Source: Acidicapsa acidisoli (GTDB lineage: Bacteria; Acidobacteriota; Terriglobia; Terriglobales; Acidobacteriaceae). From it: a DNA stretch of 64,000 bases. A program made the translations under genes and the position numbers. The stretch covers positions 62,001 through 126,000 of the forward strand of contig NZ_JAGSYI010000002.1 of NCBI RefSeq assembly GCF_025685625.1. Direction: 5' to 3'. Shown here piece after piece: positions 27,659 to 36,178 of this stretch (its first letter is position 1; each line of letters starts with the position of its first letter). The notes below the pieces were generated by a model, which worked only from the letters and a program-made list of their open reading frames with translations, did not search any database and was not told the origin of the DNA.

Positions 27659-29224
27659 AGGTGAGTCCTCGTCCACATGCTCGAGGCAACCGTACCAGCA
27701 TAGGATCTTTCCGTCTTCGTCGAAACGGGCTGCTCCCCGTGCTCGAAGTCTTTTCCACTCCCCGCCCGGACGTCGAACGCGATATTCCAGATCGATGGGG
27801 TGGCCTGTTTGAAGCGAGGCGCGCATTATTTCCAGAGTCGGTTCGAGATCATCGGGATGGAGTGCGTCGAGCCAGCCGAACCCTCTCCACTGGTCGTCGG
27901 TCATTCCTGTGATGTCCAACCAACGCTGGCTGACGTCCAAGGCGCGGCCTTCAGCATCGATAATCCAGGGAATTTGTGGAAGAAGCTCCAGCATGTGGCG
28001 GAAGTGCTCTTCGGTTTCGCGGCGCGCTTTCTCGGATTGTCTGAGTTCGGTAACGTCTACGAGGGCGACCGAGACGCCAACCACTTCTCTTGCTTCGTCG
28101 CGCGCCGGTTCGTAGGACATGAGTATCGTTCGTTCTCCATTTGCGCCGGAAGCTGGGCGGGTTATCTCGACGCCGGGAATTGCCTCGCCTTTGAGCGCGC
28201 GCCGGATAAAGGGTTCAATGTGCGGGAAGATCTCTGGAATGATCTCTGCGACTGTCTTGCCGAGATGCTCTTCCATTGCAATTCCGTTCATGTCGGCGAG
28301 TCTCCGGTTGACGCTCAGGTGCCGAAGGTTGCAATCCAGGAATGCGAGACCAACGGGAGCGCCGTCGTAGATAGCCTGAAGTTGAGCGAGACGCTGGGTG
28401 GGCAGGGCTTCCAAACTACTCAGAGAGACACGGCCTTTCGCATCGGTCGAGAAATGCGGAGTCAGCGCATGCCGTGGGACCGAGACGGTGGTAGCAAGCT
28501 CCTCGACTGGCCTGGGACGTCCAAAGAACCAGCCCTGCCCGAGTTCGCAGCCCATCCAGAGAAGCATGTCGGCTTGCTCCTGAGTCTCGACGCCTTCGGC
28601 GACCGTGGTTAGCCCGAGTCCCTGGCCAAGACCTACCACGGCAGCGACGATCTTCCGGCTCTCTCGTTTTTGGGTCATGGAACTTACAAAACTGCGGTCC
28701 ACCTTCAGTTCGTCGAAGGGCAGGGACTGCAGATGCAAGAGACTGGAAGATCCCGTTCCAAAATCATCCAGCGCAAGCTTGCAGCCCATCGACTTGTATT
28801 CGTGCGTTACCGACCGCGCGTGCTCCATGTCATCCGCTAAAGCGTTCTCGGTAATTTCGATGATGAGCCGGTCCAGGGAAAAGCCCGCGGAGTGCGCCGC
28901 GCATTGGATCTGTCCTGGCAGAGTGAGACTGCGTAACTGACTGGGAGACATGTTGACTGCGAGCGTGAGCGAAGGGGGCAGTGTCGCGGCGGCGGATAAT
29001 GCCTTGCGCAGCAATTCTGCGGTTAACGCGTCAATCCAGCCGTCTCTTTCCGCTAAGGGGATAAATGCGTCTGGTTGAACCCATCCCCTCTGGGGATGCT
29101 TCCAGCGCGCCAGTATTTCGAAGCCTTGCAACTGGCCGGTGCGAAGGATGACGAGCGGCTGGAAATAGGGGTGAAACTCGCCATTCTCGATTGCCAGGAG
29201 CATTTCCTCGCGGTCGCTAGACAT
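27644..29224 (-). CDS. EAL-PAS-PAS protein, c-di-GMP phosphodiesterase candidate, 526 aa
   Basis: An EAL domain occupies about residues 5-245 and is followed by two PAS domains (about 280-400 and 410-515). EAL residues look intact: E36 in GFEILARWKHP, N in AVNMSPSQL, E in IIEITENAL, DDFGTG, K in ELKVDRSFV, E in AEGVETQEQA and Q in GQGWFFGRP. It should therefore be able to hydrolyse c-di-GMP. No GGDEF domain and no membrane segment. The order is unusual, since sensor domains usually come before EAL. The second PAS (MLELLPQIPWIIDAEGRAL, then WLDALHPDD) is a PAS_3-like type. The C-terminal residues GGSV and the stop derive from a family A repeat. Confidence 0.93.
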   Translation of the reverse strand: MSSDREEMLLAIENGEFHPYFQPLVILRTGQLQGFEILARWKHPQRGWVQPDAFIPLAERDGWIDALTAELLRKALSAAATLPPSLTLAVNMSPSQLRSLTLPGQIQCAAHSAGFSLDRLIIEITENALADDMEHARSVTHEYKSMGCKLALDDFGTGSSSLLHLQSLPFDELKVDRSFVSSMTQKRESRKIVAAVVGLGQGLGLTTVAEGVETQEQADMLLWMGCELGQGWFFGRPRPVEELATTVSVPRHALTPHFSTDAKGRVSLSSLEALPTQRLAQLQAIYDGAPVGLAFLDCNLRHLSVNRRLADMNGIAMEEHLGKTVAEIIPEIFPHIEPFIRRALKGEAIPGVEITRPASGANGERTILMSYEPARDEAREVVGVSVALVDVTELRQSEKARRETEEHFRHMLELLPQIPWIIDAEGRALDVSQRWLDITGMTDDQWRGFGWLDALHPDDLEPTLEIMRASLQTGHPIDLEYRVRRPGGEWKRLRARGAARFDEDGKILCWYGCLEHVDEDSPGGSV

Positions 29225-29319
29225 AGCGGTGACTATACTCCTTCACGAAATCGTTGCGCGAAAGGTAAGACGCTCAGCCTTTTTATTCCCGGTGCGAAGT
29301 GCGGTCAAGTGACTTTGGT

Positions 29320-30666
29320 CTAGCACCGGAGGATCTTAGGGCTGGTTATGCCTTTGGTGGCGTTGCGGGTATCGATGACTAACTTCGACTGCTCGACGAT
29401 TTCTTTGTAGTTGTAGGTGGAATGGTCGGTGACGATGACTACCGCGTCGTAACTGCCAAGGTTATCGAGCGGGGTGTTGATCATGTTGAGGGCGTAGTGG
29501 CGGCCATGGCCTACGGTGGGGAAATATGGATCGTTATAGGCTACGCTGGCTCCGCGATGGCGTAGGAGTTCAAGGATGGTCAGGGAGGGTGATTCGCGGA
29601 GGTCGTCTACGTCGCGTTTGTAGGCTAATCCTAAAACCAGGATATTTGAGCCTTTGATGGATTTGCTGTGTTCGTTGAGGCCGGCTGCGATCTGTTCCAA
29701 GACGAAGTAGGGCATGGCGGTGTTGACTTCGCCGGCCAGTTCGATGAAGCGGGTGTGGAAGTCGAACTGCTTGGCTTTCCACGAGAGATAGAACGGGTCG
29801 ATGGGAATGCAATGGCCGCCGAGGCCGGGGCCGGGATAGAAAGGCTGAAAACCGAAGGGTTTGGTCTTGGCGGCGTCGATGACTTCGTGGATGTCGATGT
29901 CCATCTTCATGCAGAGTTGCTTGAGTTCGTTGACGAGGGCGATGTTGACGCAGCGGTAGATGTTTTCGAGGAGCTTGGTCATCTCGGCTACGGAGGTTGA
30001 GCTGACCGGGACTACCTTGCGGAAGATGCTGCCGTACATGGCGGAGGCTAATTCGAGGGCGGCGGGGCCGCAGCCGCCGACGACTTTGGGGATATCGTGA
30101 CGGGCTACGGTGTCGTTGCCTGGGTCTTCGCGCTCTGGCGAGAAGGCAACATGGATGCCGGGTTCATCAGCGACGCGGGCGACTTTGAGGCCGGATGGAT
30201 TTCCCTTTTCGAGGCGCGGGACGACCAGTTCTTCGGTGGTGCCGGGGTAGGTTGTGCTTTCGAGGACGATGAGCTGGCCCTCGTTGACGTATGGGGCGAT
30301 GGATTCGACGGTTTCGCGGACGTAGCGCAGGTCTGGCTCGTGGTAGTCGTTGAGCGGAGTGGGAACGCAGATGATGACCGCGTCCATCTGGGCGACTTCG
30401 GAGTAGTCGGCGGTGGCGTGGAAGCCCTTTTTCTGCGCCTGCTGGATGGAGTCGGGCGGGATGCGGACGATGTAGGAGCCACCGCTGTTGAGGGTGGCGA
30501 CTTTGGCCGGCTCGATGTCGAAGCCGGTGACGCGGAAGCCTTCGTTGCTGAAGAGCAGAGTGAGGGGCAGGCCGACGTAGCCCATGCCAACGATACCGAT
30601 GCGGGCTTCGCGGGTTTCCATTTTGAGCTTGAGGGCTTGGAGTCTGGTGGGGGCGGCAGTGGTCAT
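29320..30666 (-). CDS. Nucleotide-sugar dehydrogenase (UDP-GlcNAc 6-dehydrogenase type), 448 aa
   Basis: NAD-dependent oxidation of a UDP-sugar C6 alcohol to a uronic acid, cytoplasmic. Rossmann start IGIVGMGYVGLPLTLLFSNE, PTPLNDYHEPDL, the catalytic Cys in GPGLGGHCIPIDPFYLSWK, and a C-terminal domain with LGLAYKRDVDDLRESPSL. The motifs resemble WbpA/TviB (UDP-GlcNAc or UDP-GalNAc) rather than UDP-glucose dehydrogenase, but the exact substrate is inferred. It is divergent from the epimerase gene 250 bases away, and the two could make UDP-GlcNAcA/GalNAcA for the polymer. Confidence 0.92.
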   Translation of the reverse strand: MTTAAPTRLQALKLKMETREARIGIVGMGYVGLPLTLLFSNEGFRVTGFDIEPAKVATLNSGGSYIVRIPPDSIQQAQKKGFHATADYSEVAQMDAVIICVPTPLNDYHEPDLRYVRETVESIAPYVNEGQLIVLESTTYPGTTEELVVPRLEKGNPSGLKVARVADEPGIHVAFSPEREDPGNDTVARHDIPKVVGGCGPAALELASAMYGSIFRKVVPVSSTSVAEMTKLLENIYRCVNIALVNELKQLCMKMDIDIHEVIDAAKTKPFGFQPFYPGPGLGGHCIPIDPFYLSWKAKQFDFHTRFIELAGEVNTAMPYFVLEQIAAGLNEHSKSIKGSNILVLGLAYKRDVDDLRESPSLTILELLRHRGASVAYNDPYFPTVGHGRHYALNMINTPLDNLGSYDAVVIVTDHSTYNYKEIVEQSKLVIDTRNATKGITSPKILRC

Positions 30667-30912
30667 GTCTTCTTGATTGTAAAGCGGTGCTTAGGGCTCG
30701 CGGGCTTTAGCGGGGCTCTCGCGGCGCGAGTATTGTGCGGATTCCCGAAGCGGGCAGAATGCAGTTTGGTTCCTGGCTGGCCCAGAGGCTAAAGGCCAGT
30801 TTGAGTTGATCGGCTTGGCAGTCCGTGCCCTTCGCACGGACCATGAGGCGATACCCGGATGCGCCGGATTCCTGGGTTGTATGCTGAGGTTTGTGTGTTG
30901 GAGGATGTTGGA

Positions 30913-31860
30913 GTGGCGAAGTATCTGGTGACTGGAGCGGCGGGGTTTATCGGGCGGTCGATTGCGGCGGCGTTGTTGGAGCGGGGCGAGGAGGTGCGCG
31001 GGGTCGATAATTTTGCCACGGGCAAGCGCGAGAATCTTGTAGGCCTGGAGAGGATGGAGTTTGTCCAGGGGGATCTGGCTGATCTGGACGTTTGCCGTGC
31101 GGTTTGCGCGGGCGTGGAGGTTGTCTTTCATGAGGCGGCGTTGCCTTCCGTGCCCCGGTCGGTGATGGACCCGATTGCTTCGAATGTGGCCTGCGTGGAT
31201 GCTACGGTGAATCTGCTTTGGGCTGCGAAGGAGGCCGGGGTGCGCAGGGTGGTGTATGCGGCTTCGTCGTCGGCGTATGGGGATACGCCGACGCTGCCGA
31301 AGCATGAGGAGATGCTGCCGAATCCGATCTCTCCGTATGCTGTGGCGAAGTTGACGGGCGAGCACTATATGCGTTCGTTTGCCAGGGTGTATGGGATGGA
31401 GACGGTTTCGCTGCGGTACTTCAATGTGTTTGGGCCGTATCAAGATCCAACTTCGCAGTATTCGGGAGTGCTCGCGGTGTTTTGCCGGAAGATGCTGGCG
31501 GGGGAAGAACCTACGATTTATGGCGACGGGGAGACTAGCCGGGATTTCACTTTCATTCAGAACACGGTGGAGGCGAATCTGCTGGCGGCGGATGCTCCTG
31601 CGGAGCGGGTATCGGGGCGGGTGATGAATGTGGCGACCGGGGTTCGGATTACATTGAACCAGGTTGCGGAGGTGCTGCGGGAAATCACCGGATATGCGGG
31701 AGCTGTGGCTTATGCCGCGGAGCGTGCGGGTGACATTCGGCATTCTCTGGCGGACATTTCGCTGGCTCAGGAACTGCTTGGATATCGGCCGAGTGTGGAC
31801 TTCCGCGAAGGGCTGGTGCGGACGGTGGAGTGGTATCGAAAGACAGGGAATAGGGATTAG
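30913..31860 (+). CDS. NAD-dependent epimerase, UDP-GlcNAc 4-epimerase-like, 315 aa
   Basis: Extended short-chain dehydrogenase. KYLVTGAAGFIGRSIAAALL is the NAD-binding GxxGxxG; the active Ser is in YAASSSAYGD and the YxxxK pair in YAVAKLTGEHY. RYFNVFGPYQDPTSQYSGVL and GDGETSRDFTFI are typical of WbpP/GalE-type 4-epimerases. GTG at 30913 has GGAGG 8 bases upstream and sets the Rossmann strand at the N-terminus. It probably interconverts UDP-GlcNAc/UDP-GalNAc (or their uronic acids). It heads the plus-strand exopolysaccharide genes. Confidence 0.9.
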   Translation: MAKYLVTGAAGFIGRSIAAALLERGEEVRGVDNFATGKRENLVGLERMEFVQGDLADLDVCRAVCAGVEVVFHEAALPSVPRSVMDPIASNVACVDATVNLLWAAKEAGVRRVVYAASSSAYGDTPTLPKHEEMLPNPISPYAVAKLTGEHYMRSFARVYGMETVSLRYFNVFGPYQDPTSQYSGVLAVFCRKMLAGEEPTIYGDGETSRDFTFIQNTVEANLLAADAPAERVSGRVMNVATGVRITLNQVAEVLREITGYAGAVAYAAERAGDIRHSLADISLAQELLGYRPSVDFREGLVRTVEWYRKTGNRD

Positions 31861-32192
31861 GGATCGAGTTGAGTCCGCATCAGTTTTGTGCCATCTGTGT
31901 TTCCTGGGATGTTGTTTAAGAAGAGTTTCAGAGACTTTGAGATTATGTCGTTGACGGATTGAGCGGAATGCTTGATGCTGCTCAAGAGCAGTGAGTAAGT
32001 TTGAAGAAAAGCCGACCCTCAGGGGCTAAAGCCCCCTGATATAGGAGGATTTAATGTACGGGCTGAAGCCCGTACCCTTCGAACTGACCCACGACGTGCT
32101 CAAGGCACCCCCTTGTAATACTTGTTTTCTTTTTCCCAATCTGTGCGTACTTACCCTGCTGGGTCGATTTTCCAGCTTCAGGATATTGGTGC
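31861..32192. other. Intergenic region with a full family A repeat
   Basis: Between the epimerase and the Wzz-Wza fusion. The repeat lies at 31995-32092; the last 100 bases should carry the promoter or leader of the export gene. No gene seen. Confidence 0.5.
31995..32092. repeat. Family A repeat, full copy 3
   Basis: CCGACCCTCAGGGGCTAAAG CCCCC ... AATGTACGGGCTGAAGCCCG TACCCTTCGAACTGACCCAC. Both palindromes are intact. Confidence 0.85.
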
Positions 32193-34733
32193 GTGGCGGA
32201 TTCTACATTACCGGATGTTGAAGGGAAGTCTCATTCAGCCTCGCAGAGGGGGCAGGGCGAGTTATCTTCCTATTCGATTCTTGAATTAATTAGCCTGTGT
32301 CGGCGACGGCGGCGTTTCCTGTTGGGAACGATCGTCGGATTGTTGCTGTTATGCCTGACTTATTGCGTGATAGCTTCCAATCAATATGAAGCTTCCGCGC
32401 GGGTTGCTTTGCGGATGCAGCCGACGTCGTCACTGACGGTGGATACGGCCGAAACGATTGCTCCTGCTTCGATCCTGAGTACTCCGCTCCAGCTTGAAAC
32501 ACTGGCCAATGTGCTGCGCAGCGAGCGGTTGACCTGGCGTGTGATCTGCGGGCTTAAGTTGTACGAATCGGCGGCTTTCAGCCGTGATTTCAAGCAGAGA
32601 TTTCCAGAATTTGATCCGGAGAAGCCGACGCCGGAAGCGCAGGGGTATCTGCTGGAAACCTTTGGAAAGCGGCTTCATGTTCGCTCGTTGCCGAGGACGC
32701 TTCTGCTTGAGATTCGGTTTCGGAGCAAAGATCCGGCGCTGGCGGCAAAGGTGGTGAATGCGCTGATCGGGGAGTTTCGTGCTCAGGAAGGCGAAAGCCG
32801 CGTGGATGCGACGCAGGAGGCTTCGAAGTGGCTGCAAGGGCAACTTAAGACCCTGACGGCGCAGGTGGAAGCGAAGGAACGGCAGCTTGCGGAATTTGAA
32901 CGCCGGAACGGATTTATGACCACCGAGGAGACTGTGCCGGGAGGGCAGCCGGTAGAGTCGCTGCGGGCGTCCGCGGTGCGTGAGGTAGACGAAGCGGAGC
33001 GCATGTGGGCGGCGGCAAATGGAGACCGGATTTTGCACGAGGCGCTTTATATGCAGGCCCAACAGGGCGATCCAGAGCAGATTTTGGCGGCGAATCCTGA
33101 GTTGCAGGCGGAGATGGGAGCGGGTGGAGCGGCTTTGGCGCAGCAGTTGCACGGGAAGTTGAGCGATGTGAATGTGGAACTGGCTCAACTTGAGGCGGAG
33201 CATGGGCCGAAGTTTCCGCGGGTGGTGGAGTTGCGGCGTGCTCAGCAGGAGGTTCAGGGCCAGATACAGGCTGAGGACGAGAACCTGGTGAAGGCTTTTG
33301 AGCAGAGCTGGAAAACGGCCGAGGCGCGGGAGCAGTTGTTGCGGAAGGAGCTGGACGCGCAGACGGAAGCGGGTTTGCGGCAGAATGACGCGACGATTGA
33401 GTACTCGGTGCTGCATGACGAGGTGCTGTCGGGCAGGGAGCTTTGTACGCGGCTGGCGCGCCGGATGGAAGAGGCGGAGTTGTCGGCGGGAGTGCGGGGT
33501 TCCAGCATCACGGTGGTGGATTATGCGCGGGTTCCATTCAAGCCTGTGACTCCGGACCCGGTGCTTTATCTGGCGATTACGCTGTTTTCGGGGGTGTGGG
33601 TGGCGTTGGGCGGGGCGCTTTTGCTGGATGCCTTGCGGCCTTCGGCGGGGCAGGTCACAAGTCAGGTTAAGGGCGTTGTTGTTTGTCTGATTTTTCTGAT
33701 GGCAGGGGTTGCGGCGGCCTATGGGCAGGCTCCTATTCCGAATACGCAGGGATTGCCGAGCGGTGTGGTCAAGCTGCCGGAGGATCAACCGGCGGGTTTG
33801 AGGCCGAATGCGAAGGAGGCGCCTCCGGTGTGGAATTCCACTGCTCCAGCGACGGGAGTTGCGGAGGTGTTGGATCGTCCGGCCGGGACTGCGATGGCGT
33901 TGCCTATTGCGGTGGGGGATTTTCTGGATGTGAGCGAGTTTCATATGCCGGAGTTTCGTTCGGCGGTGCGCGTGGCGAGTGACGGGACGGTGCTGCTGCC
34001 GCTGGTGGGGCAGGTGAAGCTGGCCGGAATGATGGAGCGGCAGGCTTCCGAGGCGATCGATAAGGCGCTGGTGGATGGGGGAATGCTGCTGCATCCGCAG
34101 GCTTCGGTGCTGGTGACGAATGCGGCTGGGCAGGACGTCAGCGTGATGGGAGAGGTGGCGCGGCCCGGAGTGTATTCGTATACGGCGCATCATCGGCTGC
34201 TGGATTTGATCGCGGCGGCGAGCGGGCTTTCGGCGAATGCGGGGCGGCTGGTAAGCGTGTTTCATCGGGAAGATGCGCATACCGGCCATCCGGTGATTTT
34301 GGATGGGGGCGGTATAGACGCCAAGGGCGATCACAATCCGGAGCTAGCGCCGGGAGACACGGTGATGGTAAGCCGCGCGGGACTGGTTTATGTGATCGGA
34401 GATGTGGTCCGTCCAGGGGGATTTGCCGTCGATCCGGCGCAGGGACTTACGGTCGTGCAGGCGCTTTCGCTGGCCTGGGGAGCGTCGGCCAATGCTGCGG
34501 CTTCCAAGGCGATTCTGATTCGGGATCAGACTGGCGGACGGACTTTGACGACGCTGAACCTGCGGCGCATGATTCGCGGGCAGGACCCGGATCAGCCGGT
34601 TCGAGATCGGGATATTCTCTTCGTTCCGGATAGCACTGCCAGGGATTTGATGAACAAGGGGCTTGAGTCCGCGATCCAGTCGGCTATCGGAGTTTCGATT
34701 TATGCGGGGCTGGTGTATTCGCAGAGGTTTTAA
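32193..34733 (+). CDS. Wzz-type chain-length/PCP protein fused to Wza-type export protein, 846 aa
   Basis: Two envelope proteins in one reading frame. Residues 1-480 are a polysaccharide co-polymerase: TM1 about 42-62, a periplasmic domain with coiled coils (about 205-260 and 310-420) and TM2 about 454-476 (LYLAITLFSGVWVALGGALL). Residues 491-512 then form a typical signal peptide (VKGVVVCLIFLMAGVAAAYG, QA). From 513 the protein is an OPX/Wza-like export protein: a Poly_export domain (about 567-645), then SLBB domains (GEVARPGVYSYTAHHRLLDL; GDVVRPGGFAVDPAQGLTVV) and a C-terminal hydrophobic helix. No tyrosine-kinase domain and no lipobox Cys. No in-frame start codon precedes the internal signal, so this is a fusion as sequenced. 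The GTG start at 32193 has no strong ribosome binding site. Confidence 0.88.
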   Translation: MADSTLPDVEGKSHSASQRGQGELSSYSILELISLCRRRRRFLLGTIVGLLLLCLTYCVIASNQYEASARVALRMQPTSSLTVDTAETIAPASILSTPLQLETLANVLRSERLTWRVICGLKLYESAAFSRDFKQRFPEFDPEKPTPEAQGYLLETFGKRLHVRSLPRTLLLEIRFRSKDPALAAKVVNALIGEFRAQEGESRVDATQEASKWLQGQLKTLTAQVEAKERQLAEFERRNGFMTTEETVPGGQPVESLRASAVREVDEAERMWAAANGDRILHEALYMQAQQGDPEQILAANPELQAEMGAGGAALAQQLHGKLSDVNVELAQLEAEHGPKFPRVVELRRAQQEVQGQIQAEDENLVKAFEQSWKTAEAREQLLRKELDAQTEAGLRQNDATIEYSVLHDEVLSGRELCTRLARRMEEAELSAGVRGSSITVVDYARVPFKPVTPDPVLYLAITLFSGVWVALGGALLLDALRPSAGQVTSQVKGVVVCLIFLMAGVAAAYGQAPIPNTQGLPSGVVKLPEDQPAGLRPNAKEAPPVWNSTAPATGVAEVLDRPAGTAMALPIAVGDFLDVSEFHMPEFRSAVRVASDGTVLLPLVGQVKLAGMMERQASEAIDKALVDGGMLLHPQASVLVTNAAGQDVSVMGEVARPGVYSYTAHHRLLDLIAAASGLSANAGRLVSVFHREDAHTGHPVILDGGGIDAKGDHNPELAPGDTVMVSRAGLVYVIGDVVRPGGFAVDPAQGLTVVQALSLAWGASANAAASKAILIRDQTGGRTLTTLNLRRMIRGQDPDQPVRDRDILFVPDSTARDLMNKGLESAIQSAIGVSIYAGLVYSQRF

Positions 34734-34766
34734 GGGCGAGGGACTAGGAAATAGGGGATAGATTTT

Positions 34767-36032
34767 GTGCTTTGCACGAGCTGGCACATGGCTTTTGGAG
34801 GTCTGGTGAGGCGGCTGACGGTTGCGTTGCTGATGCTGTATGCATTTGCGGTGCCGTGGGAGTATTCGCTGGATCTTGGCGAGCCATTTGGGAATGCGGC
34901 TCGCATTCTTGGTATTTTGCTGCTGGTTACGGTGGCGCCTCTTGTGTTGATGATGCGAGGCGCGCGCAGACCGGGAGTTGTGCAATGGCTGGTGCTAGCG
35001 CTTTATCTATATTTTGTTTGCAGCTATTTCTGGACTGTAGAGCAAGATGCCACTATGGACAAGATTCGGGCCTACTTCCAGGTGATGATGATTGTCTGGC
35101 TTGTCTGGGAGGTTGCAGAGGCTCCCGAGGACTTGCGGGGGCTCTTTCGCGCCTTTGTGGCTGGTTGCTGGGTGTTGGCGATTTTGACCTTCCTCAACTT
35201 TGCGTCTGCCAGTTCAGCGGTGGAGCAATTGGCGGGACAGGTGCGGTTTGTGGCGGAGGGGCAGGACCCGAATGATGTGGCGCGGTTCCTGGATCTGGGA
35301 TTTCCGCTGGCTGCGCTTTTGTTTGCGACGGAAAAGCAATGGCTGACGAGGTTTCTGGCCATCGGATATATTCCGGCGGGATTGCTGGCGGTGTTGTTGA
35401 CGGCGTCCCGAGGAGGGTTTTCGGGGGCTCTTGCGGCCTTGCTGGGGTCTGCGATTTTGCTGGTGATGTGGCGTCCGAGGGCGTCGTCGGTCGTATTCGT
35501 GGGGCTTGCCGTGACGGTCGTTGCGATCTTCCTGTTTGTGCCGGCCGGTTCGTTGGACAGGCTGGCGACGATTCCGGAAGAGGTCGGCGGCGGAGACCTC
35601 AACGACCGGCTGAATATCTGGGATGCCGGATGGCATGCGTTCACTCGGTCGCCGTGGTGGGGTTACGGGGCGGGGACGTTTACGACGGCTGCGGGTCTTG
35701 CGTCTGGCGATACTGCGCACAACACGGTGATGGCGGTACTGGTAACTGGGGGACTGGCAGGAACGGCGATCTTTGCGGGAATTCTAGCTGGTGTCGCGCG
35801 GGCCGTGTCTCGAACGGGCGGGTTGCTGCGAGTGGCTTTGGGTACGGGGATGGTGGTGTGGCTGATTACCTCCATGGTTGGGTCGGTGGAGGAGAATCGT
35901 GCCACCTGGTTGCTGTTTGCCATGGTGACCTTGGCTGGGCGGCTGGCGGAAGAGCGGCGCGGGGCGATGATGGAGCTGTTTTCCGGAGAAGGCGGCACGG
36001 AAGTGAAGATGCTCGTGTACGCCGGCAGGTAG
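34767..36032 (+). CDS. O-antigen ligase/polymerase-like membrane protein, 421 aa
   Basis: Wzy/WaaL-type protein with about ten to twelve hydrophobic segments (LYAFAVPWEYSLDLGE near the start, WLVLALYLYFVCSYFW, TVVAIFLFVPAG). The larger loop has SRGGFSGALAALLG and NDRLNIWDAGWHAFTRSPWW, then GYGAGTFTTAA and HNTVMAVLVTGGL, the usual Wzy_C motif. It probably polymerises lipid-linked repeat units in the periplasm; ligase activity is an alternative. GTG at 34767 or ATG at 34788 may be the start. It follows the export fusion by 33 bases. Confidence 0.85.
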   Translation: MLCTSWHMAFGGLVRRLTVALLMLYAFAVPWEYSLDLGEPFGNAARILGILLLVTVAPLVLMMRGARRPGVVQWLVLALYLYFVCSYFWTVEQDATMDKIRAYFQVMMIVWLVWEVAEAPEDLRGLFRAFVAGCWVLAILTFLNFASASSAVEQLAGQVRFVAEGQDPNDVARFLDLGFPLAALLFATEKQWLTRFLAIGYIPAGLLAVLLTASRGGFSGALAALLGSAILLVMWRPRASSVVFVGLAVTVVAIFLFVPAGSLDRLATIPEEVGGGDLNDRLNIWDAGWHAFTRSPWWGYGAGTFTTAAGLASGDTAHNTVMAVLVTGGLAGTAIFAGILAGVARAVSRTGGLLRVALGTGMVVWLITSMVGSVEENRATWLLFAMVTLAGRLAEERRGAMMELFSGEGGTEVKMLVYAGR

Positions 36033-36060
36033 ACTGACGGTAGCATCCGTCCTGTTGAGT

Positions 36061-36163
36061 AGTGGGTCAATATTAAGAAAGGCCAACCCTCAGGGGCTAA
36101 AGCCCCCAATATTGCAGGACTTAATGTACGGGCTGAAGCCCGTACCCTTCAAACTGACCTATT
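36061..36163. repeat. Family A repeat, full copy 4
   Basis: GGCCAACCCTCAGGGGCTAA AGCCCCC ... AATGTACGGGCTGAAGCCCG TACCCTTCAAACTGACC. It fills most of the gap before the flippase gene. An open frame that crosses it (36055-36669) is spurious. Confidence 0.85.
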
Positions 36164-36178
36164 ACGTCCTATGGCAAG

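Noticed and set aside
26224-27678. Minus-strand frame of 484 codons antisense to the P-loop and cupin genes
   Set aside because: It runs across two plus-strand genes with clear motifs and has low-complexity Ser/Arg/Pro composition.
32430-34334. Very long minus-strand open frame (634 codons) antisense to the Wzz-Wza fusion
   Set aside because: Arg/His/Gln/Pro-rich composition typical of a shadow frame in GC-rich DNA; the plus strand has clear domains.
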